Source: Actinomycetota bacterium (GTDB lineage Bacteria; Actinomycetota; Acidimicrobiia; Acidimicrobiales; RAAP-2). From it: a DNA stretch of 34,203 bases. The position numbers and the translations under genes are program-made. Numbering within the stretch: position 1 is the first letter of the stretch; every line of letters begins with the position of its first letter. The stretch covers positions 1 through 34,203 of the forward strand of contig JARCRU010000132.1 of assembly GCA_029850535.1 (NCBI GenBank), read 5' to 3'. Under the pieces are notes generated by a model. The model was not told the DNA's origin. It saw only the letters and a program-made list of their open reading frames with translations, and made no database searches. Of this stretch, positions 1-10,719 are shown piece after piece.

Positions 1-1456
<1,456 letters not shown>

Positions 1457-1470
1457 ACCAGAGCCAGAGG

Positions 1471-4317
1471 TCAGAGGAGTTCGCGGCTCCAGCGAACCGC
1501 CTGGCCCCGCCCGCGCAGTTTGGCCTCGTAGAGTGCCGCGTCGGCGCGTCGCAGGGTGTCGTCGGCCGTCTCGTCGGGTAGTGCGAGGGCCACGCCCACG
1601 CTCACTCCCAGCGTGATCGATTTTCCCTCGGCCTCCAAGGGTTCGCGGAACTTTTCGACGACGTCCTCGGCCACGGCCAGCGCGTCCTCGTCGGAGTGCA
1701 AGGTGGAGAGCAGGATGACGAACTCGTCACCACCGACTCGCGCCACGACGTCGTCCTTTCTGCCCGCCGCCGCGAGCCGTTCGGCCGCCGCCCGGAGGAT
1801 GACGTCGCCGACGTAGTGGCCGTGGGTGTCGTTCACCACTTTGAAACCGTCGATGTCGATGTAGAGGACACCCACGTGCTCGCCGGTACGGGCGGTGCGA
1901 CGTTGGAGGGCTTCGGCGCGTAGGTAGAGGTCACTGCGGTTCACGAGTTGGGTCAAGGAGTCGTGGGTGGCTTGGAAGCGGAGTTTCTCGTGGATGGCGC
2001 GAGCCTCGGTCACGTCGACGAACGTCGACACGAAGGAGATGGGTTCGTCGGACTCGCCACGCAGTAGCCCGATAGCGTGCTCGACCCAGACGGTGGTGCC
2101 ATCGGGTCGGTGCAAACGCTCATGACGCCCGGCGTGGATCACCTGTCCCGAGAGCGCTTCGGTGCGCATGCGTCGATCGAGCTGATCATCATCGGGGTCC
2201 AAGACGTCGGCGATGCCGTGCTCGAGCATCCACTGTGATGAGCGTCCCACCATCTGGTCGAGTGCTGGATTGGTGACGAGGAAGTGTCGATCGAGGTCGA
2301 GGACGCCGACACCGACGGGGGCCGACTCGAGAGCCAGTCGGAAGAGTTTCGTACTCTGCGCCAGGTGCGCGCGCGTCAGATGGTCGGAGGTGACGTCACG
2401 TACGTTGATGACCGAACCGGTGGTTTCCCCGAGGTCGTTACGCAGGGGTTTCACATTGGCCGCGACCCACTTGACCTCCCCGGTGGCGGTGAAAATCCGA
2501 GCCTCGAAGTATTCGGGGTGACCGGCGACCACCTGGTCGATCGTGAGATTCAATCTCGAGATGTCGCCAGCGTGAACGAATTCGCTCACACTGCGCCCCA
2601 CCATCTCCTCGGGGCTGATCCCCATGAGGTCGAACGTCGAGGGACTGATCCACGCGATCACCCCCTCGACGTCAAGTCGCGCAGTCACGTCGAGCTGGTT
2701 CTCGAGAACGAGTCGAAACAACGATTCGGAGCGGGCCAACTCGTGCTCGGCGCTGACGCGATCGCTCACGTCGCGCAGGGCGAGGATGTGGCTATTCAAC
2801 TCACCGTAGGAATTATGGAAGTTTCGTCCGCGCGTCGAAACCCAGGTGTAGTTACCGTCGGCGCGGCGAAACCGGATTCGTTCGACCGAGAAGATCTCGT
2901 CGGTCTGATGGTCGCGTTGCTCGCGGACCGTGGGGAGGTCCTCAGGGTGCGCGAACTCCTGGAGTGGTCGACCCAGCATCTCCTCGGGTCGCCAACCGAA
3001 GAGTTCCATCGACGAGGGTGAGACCCACCGGCAGACGTTCTCTTCGTCCAAGAGGATGATCAAGTCGGTGCCGTTCTCGGCCAGGAGACGGTAGCGCTCC
3101 TCGGTGATGGCGAGCTCCTGGCGCATCAACTCCTCTTCGTGCAGGTCATGCAGGGCGACCATGTTCGAGACGATCACGCCACTCTCGTCGTGCTTGGAGC
3201 GAGTGTGGGCGAGCATCCAACGAGTGGAGCCCGACGACGTGAGAAAACGGACTTTGACCGACTGAGGTTTCATGCCCGCGGCCACGTTGGCCCGTTCGTA
3301 GAGGAGAGCCGGACGGTCCTCGGGTTCGATGAAATCGAGGGTGGGCTTGCCAATGAGTTCCTCGGGTCGCCACCCCAGGAGGTCAAAGACGGATGGTGAG
3401 ATCCACGTGAAGTTGAAGTCGGGGTCAGTCTCGCCCACGATGTCCGAGGCGTTCTCGGCGAGGAAGTGGAAGCGCGCCTCGGAGATTTCGAGTTGTTGTC
3501 GCGTCTCGACGAGCGACTGGGCATCGTGCCAACTCGAGACGATGCGCGACTCGTGCGAGACCGGGTCGACGTAGCGACGCGACGAGATGGAGATCCATCG
3601 GTAGTCGCCACGCTTAGTGCGCAGGCGGATGAGGAAGGCCGCAGAGGTGGCGTGGGGCGCGCTGCTGCGATAATTCACGATGGTGGGAAGATCGTCGGGG
3701 TGGACGAAACTGTCGATAGGGTACCCGACCACTTCGTCGGGTCGCCAGCCCATTATCCCAGTGACGGAGTCCGAGCACCACTGGGCCACCGCGTCCTGTG
3801 AGGCGAGGACCACGACGTCGGCGGGGTGCTGAGCCAGAATGCGCAGCTGGTCGGTGGTCGCGCGTAGCTCGCGTCGGGTACGCACTTCGGAGGAGACGTC
3901 GTAAAAAATCGAACTGGCGCCGACGAGTCGATCGTCAATGGTGAGGGGGTAGGCGTCGATGCTGAACCAGACGAGTCCGCGGTTGGGCACGTTAATCCCC
4001 ATGATGACACCGGTATCGGGCTGGTGAGTGCGTAGCACTACCGACGAGGGGTGGTTCTCACCCGCGACCGGGGTACCGTCTTCTTGAACGGCACCCCCAT
4101 CGAAGTCGAAGGGGGATCGTCCGAGCAGTTGTTCGTGAGTGAGGCCGAGGAGATCCGAAGCGGCCGCGTTGGCGTCGATGATACGTCCCTCGAGATCTTG
4201 AAAGACGAGCCCATCTTTGATGGAGTCCAAGAAGAGGCGTGAGCCGAAAATTCTCGCCATCGACTCGCCAAGACCGTCATCGGGTAGAGAATCCGTCGTC
4301 ACGACGCTGTCCCCCAT
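1471..4317 (-). CDS. Six-PAS-domain diguanylate cyclase (GGDEF)
   Basis: A 948-residue soluble signalling protein with no membrane segment, so it probably acts in the cytoplasm. Six PAS repeats follow one another at about residues 24-140, 155-270, 278-395, 403-520, 528-645 and 653-775. Repeats 2-5 share a WISPS/G-W-RPEE-style core. A GGDEF domain follows (about 785-945), with GGDEF at 862-866 and an ALYEAK segment near the end. The inhibitory I-site RxxD is present as RKDD (853-856), five residues before GGDEF, so product feedback by c-di-GMP is expected. There is no EAL or HD-GYP domain, so it should make but not degrade c-di-GMP. PAS ligands are not predictable here. The ATG at 4317 has no strong Shine-Dalgarno; an internal Met at residue 20 is an alternative start. 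Confidence 0.93.
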   Translation of the reverse strand: MGDSVVTTDSLPDDGLGESMARIFGSRLFLDSIKDGLVFQDLEGRIIDANAAASDLLGLTHEQLLGRSPFDFDGGAVQEDGTPVAGENHPSSVVLRTHQPDTGVIMGINVPNRGLVWFSIDAYPLTIDDRLVGASSIFYDVSSEVRTRRELRATTDQLRILAQHPADVVVLASQDAVAQWCSDSVTGIMGWRPDEVVGYPIDSFVHPDDLPTIVNYRSSAPHATSAAFLIRLRTKRGDYRWISISSRRYVDPVSHESRIVSSWHDAQSLVETRQQLEISEARFHFLAENASDIVGETDPDFNFTWISPSVFDLLGWRPEELIGKPTLDFIEPEDRPALLYERANVAAGMKPQSVKVRFLTSSGSTRWMLAHTRSKHDESGVIVSNMVALHDLHEEELMRQELAITEERYRLLAENGTDLIILLDEENVCRWVSPSSMELFGWRPEEMLGRPLQEFAHPEDLPTVREQRDHQTDEIFSVERIRFRRADGNYTWVSTRGRNFHNSYGELNSHILALRDVSDRVSAEHELARSESLFRLVLENQLDVTARLDVEGVIAWISPSTFDLMGISPEEMVGRSVSEFVHAGDISRLNLTIDQVVAGHPEYFEARIFTATGEVKWVAANVKPLRNDLGETTGSVINVRDVTSDHLTRAHLAQSTKLFRLALESAPVGVGVLDLDRHFLVTNPALDQMVGRSSQWMLEHGIADVLDPDDDQLDRRMRTEALSGQVIHAGRHERLHRPDGTTVWVEHAIGLLRGESDEPISFVSTFVDVTEARAIHEKLRFQATHDSLTQLVNRSDLYLRAEALQRRTARTGEHVGVLYIDIDGFKVVNDTHGHYVGDVILRAAAERLAAAGRKDDVVARVGGDEFVILLSTLHSDEDALAVAEDVVEKFREPLEAEGKSITLGVSVGVALALPDETADDTLRRADAALYEAKLRGRGQAVRWSRELL

Positions 4318-4901
4318 CTCTACGAATGTCTAATTACCCCTGAATCTATGGTTGACACCAGGTGGGGCACTAGGGCAGTAAGTCACCAACTGCCAGCCAG
4401 ACTGCAACCCTAATTGTCGTCGATGGTCCAGCGCAGTGCCGAGGTCCAACGACCTCGTGATGCGTGCTGGGGCGCGGCGTCGTTGTACTCGTCTGGAAGT
4501 TGAAGTGACGTCGAACGGTGGTCGAATTTTTTAGTGGGACGTGGCGTGCTTCCTCGAGGAGGCTCCTGCGACGCCCTCAAGGTCGTCGTAGGAGGGAGTG
4601 TGACCAGGTCGATTCCCCGGCGCAGTCCTCCTCGTCTCACAATCGTCTGAGTGTTACCTGACATGCGTCTTATAAATGAGACGCGAGGGGCGCGCTGGGT
4701 GAAGTGCGAGGAGGTCAGAGGCTCGCTGAAGAACTGCAATTCCAAGAGAATCCGCTGGAACTCGACGTTGTCGGGCGTGAGAGTTAAGCCCGGTCCACTC
4801 GGCGCCCGGGTGGTTAGGGTGGGTACGGACGTACTCGCGACGTTAGGTTGAATCTCTACCTGAGTGGAGCCGGCGCACCATTGAAGTAAGAAGGCGGCGA
4901 C
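4318..4901. other. 584 bp intergenic region without a convincing gene
   Basis: This divergent gap separates the diguanylate cyclase from the GH15 gene and should hold both promoters. A 178-codon open frame on the minus strand (4410-4946) and a 66-codon one on the plus strand have no family resemblance, no ribosome-binding site and skewed composition, so I do not call them. A TTGACA on the plus strand at 4352-4357 lacks a matching -10. The only clear structure is the stem-loop at 4563-4594. Confidence 0.6.
4563..4594. repeat. 11 bp stem-loop in long intergenic region
   Basis: CTCCTGCGACG (4563-4573) pairs with CGTCGTAGGAG (4584-4594) over 11 base pairs, one of them G-U, around a 10-base loop. 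No T-run follows on either strand, so it is not a classical terminator. It could be part of a 5' leader of the GH15 gene, a small RNA, or a protein site. Confidence 0.55.
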
Positions 4902-6989
4902 GTGAATTCTGAAGTCAACGACACTTCGTTCTCGACGGGACAACAATCCCCTCGACGCGAGACGCTAGCGAGTCCCCACCTCGCGGGACGACCCTCAGGG
5001 GCGCCACTCCTCGGCCCCCCGATCCACGAATCGTTGGCGACGAACTTCCCCACTATCGCGGACTACGCCTTCTTGTCAGATTGCGAGAACAGCTGTCTCG
5101 TCGCGCCGACCGGCGCGATCGAGTGGCTCTGCCTACCCCGGCCCCACGACCCGAGCATCTTCGGGACCATCTTGGACCGATCAGCGGGATCGTTTCGTCT
5201 CGCTCCCGTGGACAGTACGTCGCCCGCTCACCGCCAATACGTTCCGGGCACGATGGTGCTCGCGACGACCTGGCAGACCCGAAGCGGGTGGTTGATCGTG
5301 AACGACTTCATGGCGGTGGCGCCGTGGTACCGAGACGGGGAGCGTTCGGAGATGCACCGGCGCACGCCCGGCGACTTCGATGCGCCCCACGTCCTCGTGC
5401 GGTCCGCGGTCTGTCTGCACGGCCGGGTCGACGTGCAGCTCAACTGCGAGCCGTCATTCGACTATGGTCGCGACGACGCGGTGTGGGACTTCACCGGAAA
5501 CTCGTACGCACAGATGGCGACCGTCAACCCCGACGTCCCGCGACTGCTCTTGACCGGCGACGTGAGAATGGGCATCGAGGGTCGGGCGGTGCGGGCTCGG
5601 CACCGTTTGGTCGAAGGTGAATCACTGTTCGTGGTCTTGAGCTGGGGCGACGTCGAGCCACCCACGAGTCGAGCACAAGTCGACGTGTCGCGTGCCGAGA
5701 CGAGCCGCTTCTGGCGCGACTGGATCGACGGCGGTCGCTTCCCTGACCACCCGTGGCGTGAACTGCTCCAGCGCAGTGCTCTCACCCTCAAGGGGTTGAC
5801 CTACGCGCCCACCGGAGCGATGCTCGCCGCTCCTACGACGTCGCTCCCCGAACAACCCGGCGGACAGAGAAACTGGGATTATCGCTACACCTGGATCCGC
5901 GACGCGGCCTTCACGCTTCGTTCGTTGCACGCTCTCGGGTTCGACACCGAAGCCGACGATTTTCTCTCGTTCCTCGGTGAGGTTCTCGAACCCCGGGTCG
6001 TGTCGGCGGGAGCGCCACGCACCCGGGCGATTCTCCAGGTCCTCTACCCCGTCGACGGTGTGAGCGCCGTGCCCGAGAGCGAGCTCGATCACCTCACTGG
6101 ACACGGGGGGAGTCGACCGGTGCGCAACGGGAACTCGGCGTACAACCAGACCCAGTTCGACATCCTGGGGGCGATCGTCGATTGTATTTTCGAACACACG
6201 CGTTCTCGCGACTCGTTGAGCGAGCGCTCCTGGCGCATCGTGGTCCAGGCGGTGGAGACCGCGCTGCTCTCCTGGAAGGACGTGGATCGTGGGATCTGGG
6301 AAGTGCGCGGAGAACCCCAGCACTTCACGTTCTCCAAGATCATGTGCTGGGTGGCCGCCGATCGGGGCGCACGCCTCGCGGCGCTACGCGGCGAGCGCGA
6401 GCGCGCCGACCTCTGGTGGGCGTCGGCGCACGAGATCCACGCCGACATCTGTGAGAAGGCGGTGAGCGACGAGGGATTCTTCGCTCAGTCCTACGGATCG
6501 AACGAACTCGACGCATCATTACTGTTGTTGCCGACCTTGGGATTCCTGCCGGTCGACGACGAACGCATTCGCGCGACGGTCATGGCCATCGCCGCCGATC
6601 TCGGCGATGGGGCCTTCGTGTATCGATATCGCCCCGAAGTGACCGACGACGGACTCGAGGGTCAGCCCGAGGGTAGTTTCACCGCGTGTTCCTTCTGGCT
6701 GGTCTCGGCGCTGGTGGCCATTGGTGAACTCGACCGTGCACGCAGCCAGTGTGAGAAGTTGGTGGCGGCGGCCAGTGCGCTCGGACTCTACGGTGAGGAG
6801 ATCGATCCGGCGACCGCGCGCCACCTCGGAAATTTTCCCCAGGCGCTCACGCACCTCGCCCTCATCAGCGCCCTATTGGACGTCATCGACGCCGAACAAC
6901 ATTCAACGGGGAAGTCCATCGGACCCGCCGGATCACCCAAGTGGTGGAACGCGGTGGGCATGAGCGACCGACCGGGTCCCGTCGTCTGA
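4902..6989 (+). CDS. Glycoside hydrolase family 15 protein (trehalase or glucoamylase type)
   Basis: A 695-residue cytoplasmic GH15 enzyme. An N-terminal beta-rich domain (about 45-270) with the typical IADYAFLSDCE opening precedes an (alpha/alpha)6 catalytic domain (about 290-660). Catalytic-domain signatures are NWDYRYTWIRDA (324-335), GIWEVRG with the presumed general acid Glu467, HFTFSKIMCWVA (474-485) and EGSFTACSFWL with the presumed general base Glu590. In actinobacteria such proteins hydrolyse trehalose or alpha-glucans. The neighbouring otsA makes trehalase plausible, but specificity is inferred. GTG at 4902 is chosen because AAGAAGG (4888-4894) sits seven bases upstream. The first 40 residues are poorly ordered and rich in Ser/Pro, so a shorter protein is possible. 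The otsA start lies about 95 bases downstream, suggesting one operon. Confidence 0.9.
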   Translation: MNSEVNDTSFSTGQQSPRRETLASPHLAGRPSGAPLLGPPIHESLATNFPTIADYAFLSDCENSCLVAPTGAIEWLCLPRPHDPSIFGTILDRSAGSFRLAPVDSTSPAHRQYVPGTMVLATTWQTRSGWLIVNDFMAVAPWYRDGERSEMHRRTPGDFDAPHVLVRSAVCLHGRVDVQLNCEPSFDYGRDDAVWDFTGNSYAQMATVNPDVPRLLLTGDVRMGIEGRAVRARHRLVEGESLFVVLSWGDVEPPTSRAQVDVSRAETSRFWRDWIDGGRFPDHPWRELLQRSALTLKGLTYAPTGAMLAAPTTSLPEQPGGQRNWDYRYTWIRDAAFTLRSLHALGFDTEADDFLSFLGEVLEPRVVSAGAPRTRAILQVLYPVDGVSAVPESELDHLTGHGGSRPVRNGNSAYNQTQFDILGAIVDCIFEHTRSRDSLSERSWRIVVQAVETALLSWKDVDRGIWEVRGEPQHFTFSKIMCWVAADRGARLAALRGERERADLWWASAHEIHADICEKAVSDEGFFAQSYGSNELDASLLLLPTLGFLPVDDERIRATVMAIAADLGDGAFVYRYRPEVTDDGLEGQPEGSFTACSFWLVSALVAIGELDRARSQCEKLVAAASALGLYGEEIDPATARHLGNFPQALTHLALISALLDVIDAEQHSTGKSIGPAGSPKWWNAVGMSDRPGPVV

Positions 6990-7084
6990 GAGGAGTCGAA
7001 CATTCCCCCCGACCCTACGCACCAGTTGACCCAATTCGCGCATCCGCTCGAAGTTCGAGCACCCGATAATCGAGAGGAATACCG

Positions 7085-8605
7085 TTGATTGTGGAACCCA
7101 TCGACGAAGCCATCGACGAGCGCGCCCTGTTCGCGCGCGCGCCGAGCGGCACCGCTGATTTCGTGGTCATCGCGAATCGACTCCCCATTCACCATTCGCC
7201 GACACAAGGCACGAGCGAGTGGCGACCGAGTCCCGGTGGGCTGGTCACGGCTCTCACGTCGGTGCTGCAGAGTCGCAATGGTCTGTGGATCGGCTGGCCC
7301 GGGGTGTCGGACGACATCGAGGCACCGTGCACGTTCGAGGGCATCGCGCTCAGTGCGGTAGCCATCAGTGCCGACGAGTACGAGGAGTTCTACCTGGGCT
7401 TCTCCAACGCCACCCTCTGGCCCCTCTACCACGACGCGATCCGCGCACCCACCTTCCACCGCGCGTGGTGGGCGACGTACCAGAGGATCAATCACCGCTT
7501 CGCCACGGCCGCCGCGCGCAGCGTGGCGCCCAACGGCACGGTATGGATCCACGACTACCAACTACAACTGGTACCGGCGATGCTGCGGGCGATGCGCCCC
7601 GACGTTCGCATCGGCTTCTTTCTGCATATTCCCTTCCCGCCGAGTGAACTCTTCACCCAACTCCCTTGGCGTCGCGAGTTGATCACCGGCCTCCTCGGGG
7701 CGGACCTCATTGGTTTCCAGGTTCCCCACGCCGCCTCGAACTTCTCACGAATCGCGCGTCGCCTCGTGGGCGCAACGGGCACCGACTCCGTGCTGCACTA
7801 CGACGGCCGGGTCATCCGAGCCGGCGCGTTCCCCATCACGGTCGACACGACACTCATCACGGCCACGGTGGCCGATCGCCGGGTGCGCGAACGCGCCGCC
7901 GAGATCCGACGCGACCTCGGCAATCCCGAGGTGGTTCTGCTCGGGGTGGACCGTCTCGACTACACCAAGGGGATCCAGCAGCGGCTGACGGCCGTGAGCG
8001 AGATGTTCGCCTCGGGTGAATTGGTAGCGGGCACCCACGTGGTGGTGCAGGTAGCGGTGCCGAGTCGCGAATCCGACGCCCATTACGATCTCGAACGCCA
8101 CAATCTCGAACAAGTAGTGAGCGCGATGAACGGGGACCACGGTTTCGTGGGCAGTCCGGTCATTCACTACTTGCATCAGAACATGCCCTTCGAGGAGCTG
8201 GTCGCGCTCTACCTGGCGGCGGACATCATGCTCGTGACGCCCTTTCGCGACGGGATGAATCTGGTCGCCAAGGAGTACGTGGCGTGCCGTGAGGACCTCA
8301 CGGGCAAGTTGATCCTGAGTGAGTTCGCCGGAGCCGCCGCCGAACTCCGCGGTGCGTTCATGGTGAATCCCCACGACCTCGACGGGATCAAGGAATCCAT
8401 CTCCCTCGCGCTCAAGGCGGCGCCCTCCGAGATCAGGGCCCGGATGTTACGGATGCGACGCAAGGTCTTCCGACGCGACGTGTCGGACTGGGCGCAGTCG
8501 TTCCTCTCGGCTCTCAACTCGGGTAGTGCCGCGTCGGAGTCCCACGAATTCGATCAGAGTTCCTCGATCAACTCCGCCACCGACGTCGCCACCCGCGAGG
8601 GTTGA
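7085..8605 (+). CDS. otsA: Trehalose-6-phosphate synthase (OtsA, GT20)
   Basis: A 506-residue GT20 glycosyltransferase that joins a nucleotide-activated glucose to glucose-6-phosphate to give trehalose-6-phosphate. Family motifs are complete: ANRLP (30-34), RPSPGGL (47-53), VWIHDYQLQ (153-161), HIPFPPSE (181-188), GVDRLDYTKG (287-296, with the donor-binding Arg290 and Lys295) and DGMNLVAKEYVA (389-400). The TTG start at 7085 is chosen because GAGAGGA (7072-7078) is six bases upstream; the in-frame GTG at 7091 is spaced less well. The N-terminal 20 residues look non-conserved. The gene follows the GH15 hydrolase and overlaps the convergent HAD phosphatase by 52 bases. No otsB-type trehalose-6-phosphatase is visible in the window. 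Confidence 0.96.
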   Translation: MIVEPIDEAIDERALFARAPSGTADFVVIANRLPIHHSPTQGTSEWRPSPGGLVTALTSVLQSRNGLWIGWPGVSDDIEAPCTFEGIALSAVAISADEYEEFYLGFSNATLWPLYHDAIRAPTFHRAWWATYQRINHRFATAAARSVAPNGTVWIHDYQLQLVPAMLRAMRPDVRIGFFLHIPFPPSELFTQLPWRRELITGLLGADLIGFQVPHAASNFSRIARRLVGATGTDSVLHYDGRVIRAGAFPITVDTTLITATVADRRVRERAAEIRRDLGNPEVVLLGVDRLDYTKGIQQRLTAVSEMFASGELVAGTHVVVQVAVPSRESDAHYDLERHNLEQVVSAMNGDHGFVGSPVIHYLHQNMPFEELVALYLAADIMLVTPFRDGMNLVAKEYVACREDLTGKLILSEFAGAAAELRGAFMVNPHDLDGIKESISLALKAAPSEIRARMLRMRRKVFRRDVSDWAQSFLSALNSGSAASESHEFDQSSSINSATDVATREG

Positions 8606-9333
8606 TAGGGGTATCGCTGCGCGTCGGCGACGATGTTGGCACCGCTGAGGACCAGCAGAGTGCGCACGCCGGCGTCGACCCCGGCGAGGATGTCGGTCTC
8701 CATGCGGTCACCCACCATCACCGTCGAGTCGGTGGCCGCCTCGATGACACTCATGGCCTCACGAATCATTACCGAATTAGGTTTGCCGACGATGTAGGGG
8801 GTGACCCCGGTGGCACTCTCGATGACCGCGGACATTGCTCCGCAGCCGGGGAGGGAACCCTCAATCGAGGGGCCGTTGGGCTCGGGATTCGTACTCACGA
8901 AATGGCTTCCCGCCGCGACGAGTCGGATCGCGGTGGCGAAGTCGTCGTAGGAGTACTCCATGGTTTCACCGAGCACGACGTAGTCGGGTCGGTTCGCATC
9001 TTCGCGGTATCCCACGTTGGCGAGGGCGTCGTGAATACTCTCGCGACCAATGACGAAGGCGGAGCCGCCCGGACGCTGGGAACTCACGAATTGTGCCAGC
9101 GCGAGCGCCGAGGTCCACATCCTGTCCGCGGGAACGTCGAGGCCCATCGTCGAAAGATCCTCACTGAGTTGGCGCGGGGTGAAGAGGGAGTTGTTGGTCA
9201 AGATCAAGTACTCGCGCCCGGTGGCTCGCAGGCGATCCAGGAACTCATCAGCCCCGGCGATCATGGCGCCGTCCTTGATCAGGACGCCGTCCATGTCGCA
9301 GAGCCACGAGCGCACATCAGCGAGATCCCTCAT
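8554..9333 (-). CDS. HAD-superfamily hydrolase, subclass IIA (NagD-like phosphatase)
   Basis: A 259-residue HAD phosphatase of the NagD/p-nitrophenyl-phosphatase subgroup. Motif I is CDMDGVL (nucleophile Asp13, acid/base Asp15), motif II TNNS (46-49), motif III GKP with Lys184, and motif IV GDRMETD with Asp209 and Asp214. The cap lies between motifs II and III, as expected for class IIA. Substrate is unknown; class members act on sugar phosphates and nucleotides. Its last 52 bases overlap the 3' end of otsA on the other strand. It could in principle act on trehalose-6-phosphate, but OtsB enzymes belong to class IIB, so that is only a guess. A CATACT hexamer six bases before ATG suggests a leaderless transcript. 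Confidence 0.88.
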   Translation of the reverse strand: MRDLADVRSWLCDMDGVLIKDGAMIAGADEFLDRLRATGREYLILTNNSLFTPRQLSEDLSTMGLDVPADRMWTSALALAQFVSSQRPGGSAFVIGRESIHDALANVGYREDANRPDYVVLGETMEYSYDDFATAIRLVAAGSHFVSTNPEPNGPSIEGSLPGCGAMSAVIESATGVTPYIVGKPNSVMIREAMSVIEAATDSTVMVGDRMETDILAGVDAGVRTLLVLSGANIVADAQRYPYQPSRVATSVAELIEEL

Positions 9334-9411
9334 CGTCCCAGTATGTCGGTTACTACGTCGGACGCGGGGGGGTGTCGCGCGAGCGTCGACGGTGCGGGCG
9401 TCGCCGGTGGT

Positions 9412-10719
9412 CTAGCTCTTCGTACGCACATCCCTGAAGCGCACCCGCGCACCCGTGCGCAAGATCGCCCGGCGATATATCCCCGTGGCCAGGCGAGCCA
9501 CCGCGAAGGTGCTGATGAGCGAGATGGCGACCGACAGCGTGAACTGCCACCACGTGACCGCTCCAAAACCGACGAGTACCGTCATGGCGAAGGGTGCGGT
9601 CAGGGGGATGTACGCGAAGATCTTGACGAGCAATGACGGGGTCGCGGCGCTGGCCCCGGTGAGAGCCACCACGTAGCCGACGATCATCGGCAGGCTGAGG
9701 GGTAGCGCCAGACTCTGCACCTGATCCTGGCGTTCGGCCATTGATCCGGCGGCGGCGTAGACCCAGCAATACAGCGAGTAGCCCAGCACGAGCCAGACCA
9801 GGGTGCTCGCCAACTCGAGCGGACCCGTACCGTTCAGCAGATCCGACCCGACGGCCTGGGAGAGTATCAACGCGAATGCCACGATCAAAGAAGCCTGTAG
9901 GACAGCGGCGAGTCCGATGCCCAGCACCTTGCCCGTCAGGAGTCGGATGGGGCGCACGGTCGAGAGGAGGACTTCGATGACGCGACTGGACTTCTCCTCC
10001 ATGACACCGACCAGGATCCAGGTGTTGTACTGCGAGAGCATGATGAAGATCAAGATCACGCCGATGAGCGACGTGGCGTTGACGCCCTTGGTCGACCCGT
10101 GGTGCAGGGCAACAATGGACAGTGGTCCCGCGTGGGCGAGAGCGGCGGCTTGCTGTGCGCTCAAGTGCGCCGCGGCCAGGGCGCGCTCATCGCCCAGACG
10201 GGTCGCGACGGACCGCACCGCGATCGCCGTCGTGGAGAAATCCTTGGGAGAGTAGAGGCTACTGACGAGGATCTCACGACCGTTGACGAGAGCGAAATTA
10301 ATCCGGCCAGCGGTGATATCCGCGGCGGCGTGCGAGAAGTCGACCTCGGCTACGAAGCTCGCGGCGGCGCCGCTCGCGCTCACCGTGGTGCTCAGCGTGT
10401 CGCGCGCCACGGCGGAGAGACCGCCGACGACACCGATTTTCACGTGGGGTGTCGACGAATGCTTGAGCACCGGAACGACAATCGCCGCCGCCACCACTAA
10501 CAAGACGACGAGCGTCCCGATGAGGTAGAAGCGGCTACGAAGTCGCTCGCGCAGCTCACGGCTCATGACCAGGGCGACGTCGCCCGACACGAAAGTCCGG
10601 CGCGTTTCCTTCTGCGTACGGGTGCCACCGTGGTGGCGCGGGCGACGTTGTCGCCACCGACGAAGTCCGAACCCGACCGCGAGGACGACCGCGAGGAGAA
10701 CGTAACGTACGACCTTCAT
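9412..10719 (-). CDS. ABC-2 type exporter permease (NatB-like)
   Basis: A 435-residue membrane protein paired with the ATPase encoded just upstream. It has a short N-terminal hydrophobic segment (about 3-19) and a second one at about 68-85. A large extracytoplasmic region of about 140 residues follows, then a C-terminal block of five or so membrane segments (about 220-420). The EEKSSRVIEVLLSTVRP stretch is the diagnostic cytoplasmic motif of NatB/ABC-2 permeases. It ends in a basic tail. ATG at 10719 overlaps the ATPase stop (ATGA), so translation is probably coupled. Substrate is unknown: NatAB exports sodium, and relatives export drugs or lipids. The extra N-terminal segment with an Arg-rich stretch (about 20-42) is not usual for NatB, and an internal start is possible. 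Confidence 0.85.
   Translation of the reverse strand: MKVVRYVLLAVVLAVGFGLRRWRQRRPRHHGGTRTQKETRRTFVSGDVALVMSRELRERLRSRFYLIGTLVVLLVVAAAIVVPVLKHSSTPHVKIGVVGGLSAVARDTLSTTVSASGAAASFVAEVDFSHAAADITAGRINFALVNGREILVSSLYSPKDFSTTAIAVRSVATRLGDERALAAAHLSAQQAAALAHAGPLSIVALHHGSTKGVNATSLIGVILIFIMLSQYNTWILVGVMEEKSSRVIEVLLSTVRPIRLLTGKVLGIGLAAVLQASLIVAFALILSQAVGSDLLNGTGPLELASTLVWLVLGYSLYCWVYAAAGSMAERQDQVQSLALPLSLPMIVGYVVALTGASAATPSLLVKIFAYIPLTAPFAMTVLVGFGAVTWWQFTLSVAISLISTFAVARLATGIYRRAILRTGARVRFRDVRTKS

Noticed and set aside
2284..3021. 245-codon open frame antisense to the diguanylate cyclase
   Set aside because: The opposite strand encodes recognisable PAS repeats here; this frame has no motif and no start signal.
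4352..4357. TTGACA as a -35 element for the GH15 gene
   Set aside because: No -10-like hexamer lies at 16-18 bases, and the gene start is 550 bases away.
4410..4946. 178-codon minus-strand frame in the long intergenic region
   Set aside because: No family resemblance and no ribosome-binding site or leaderless -10, and it overlaps the supported start of the GH15 gene.
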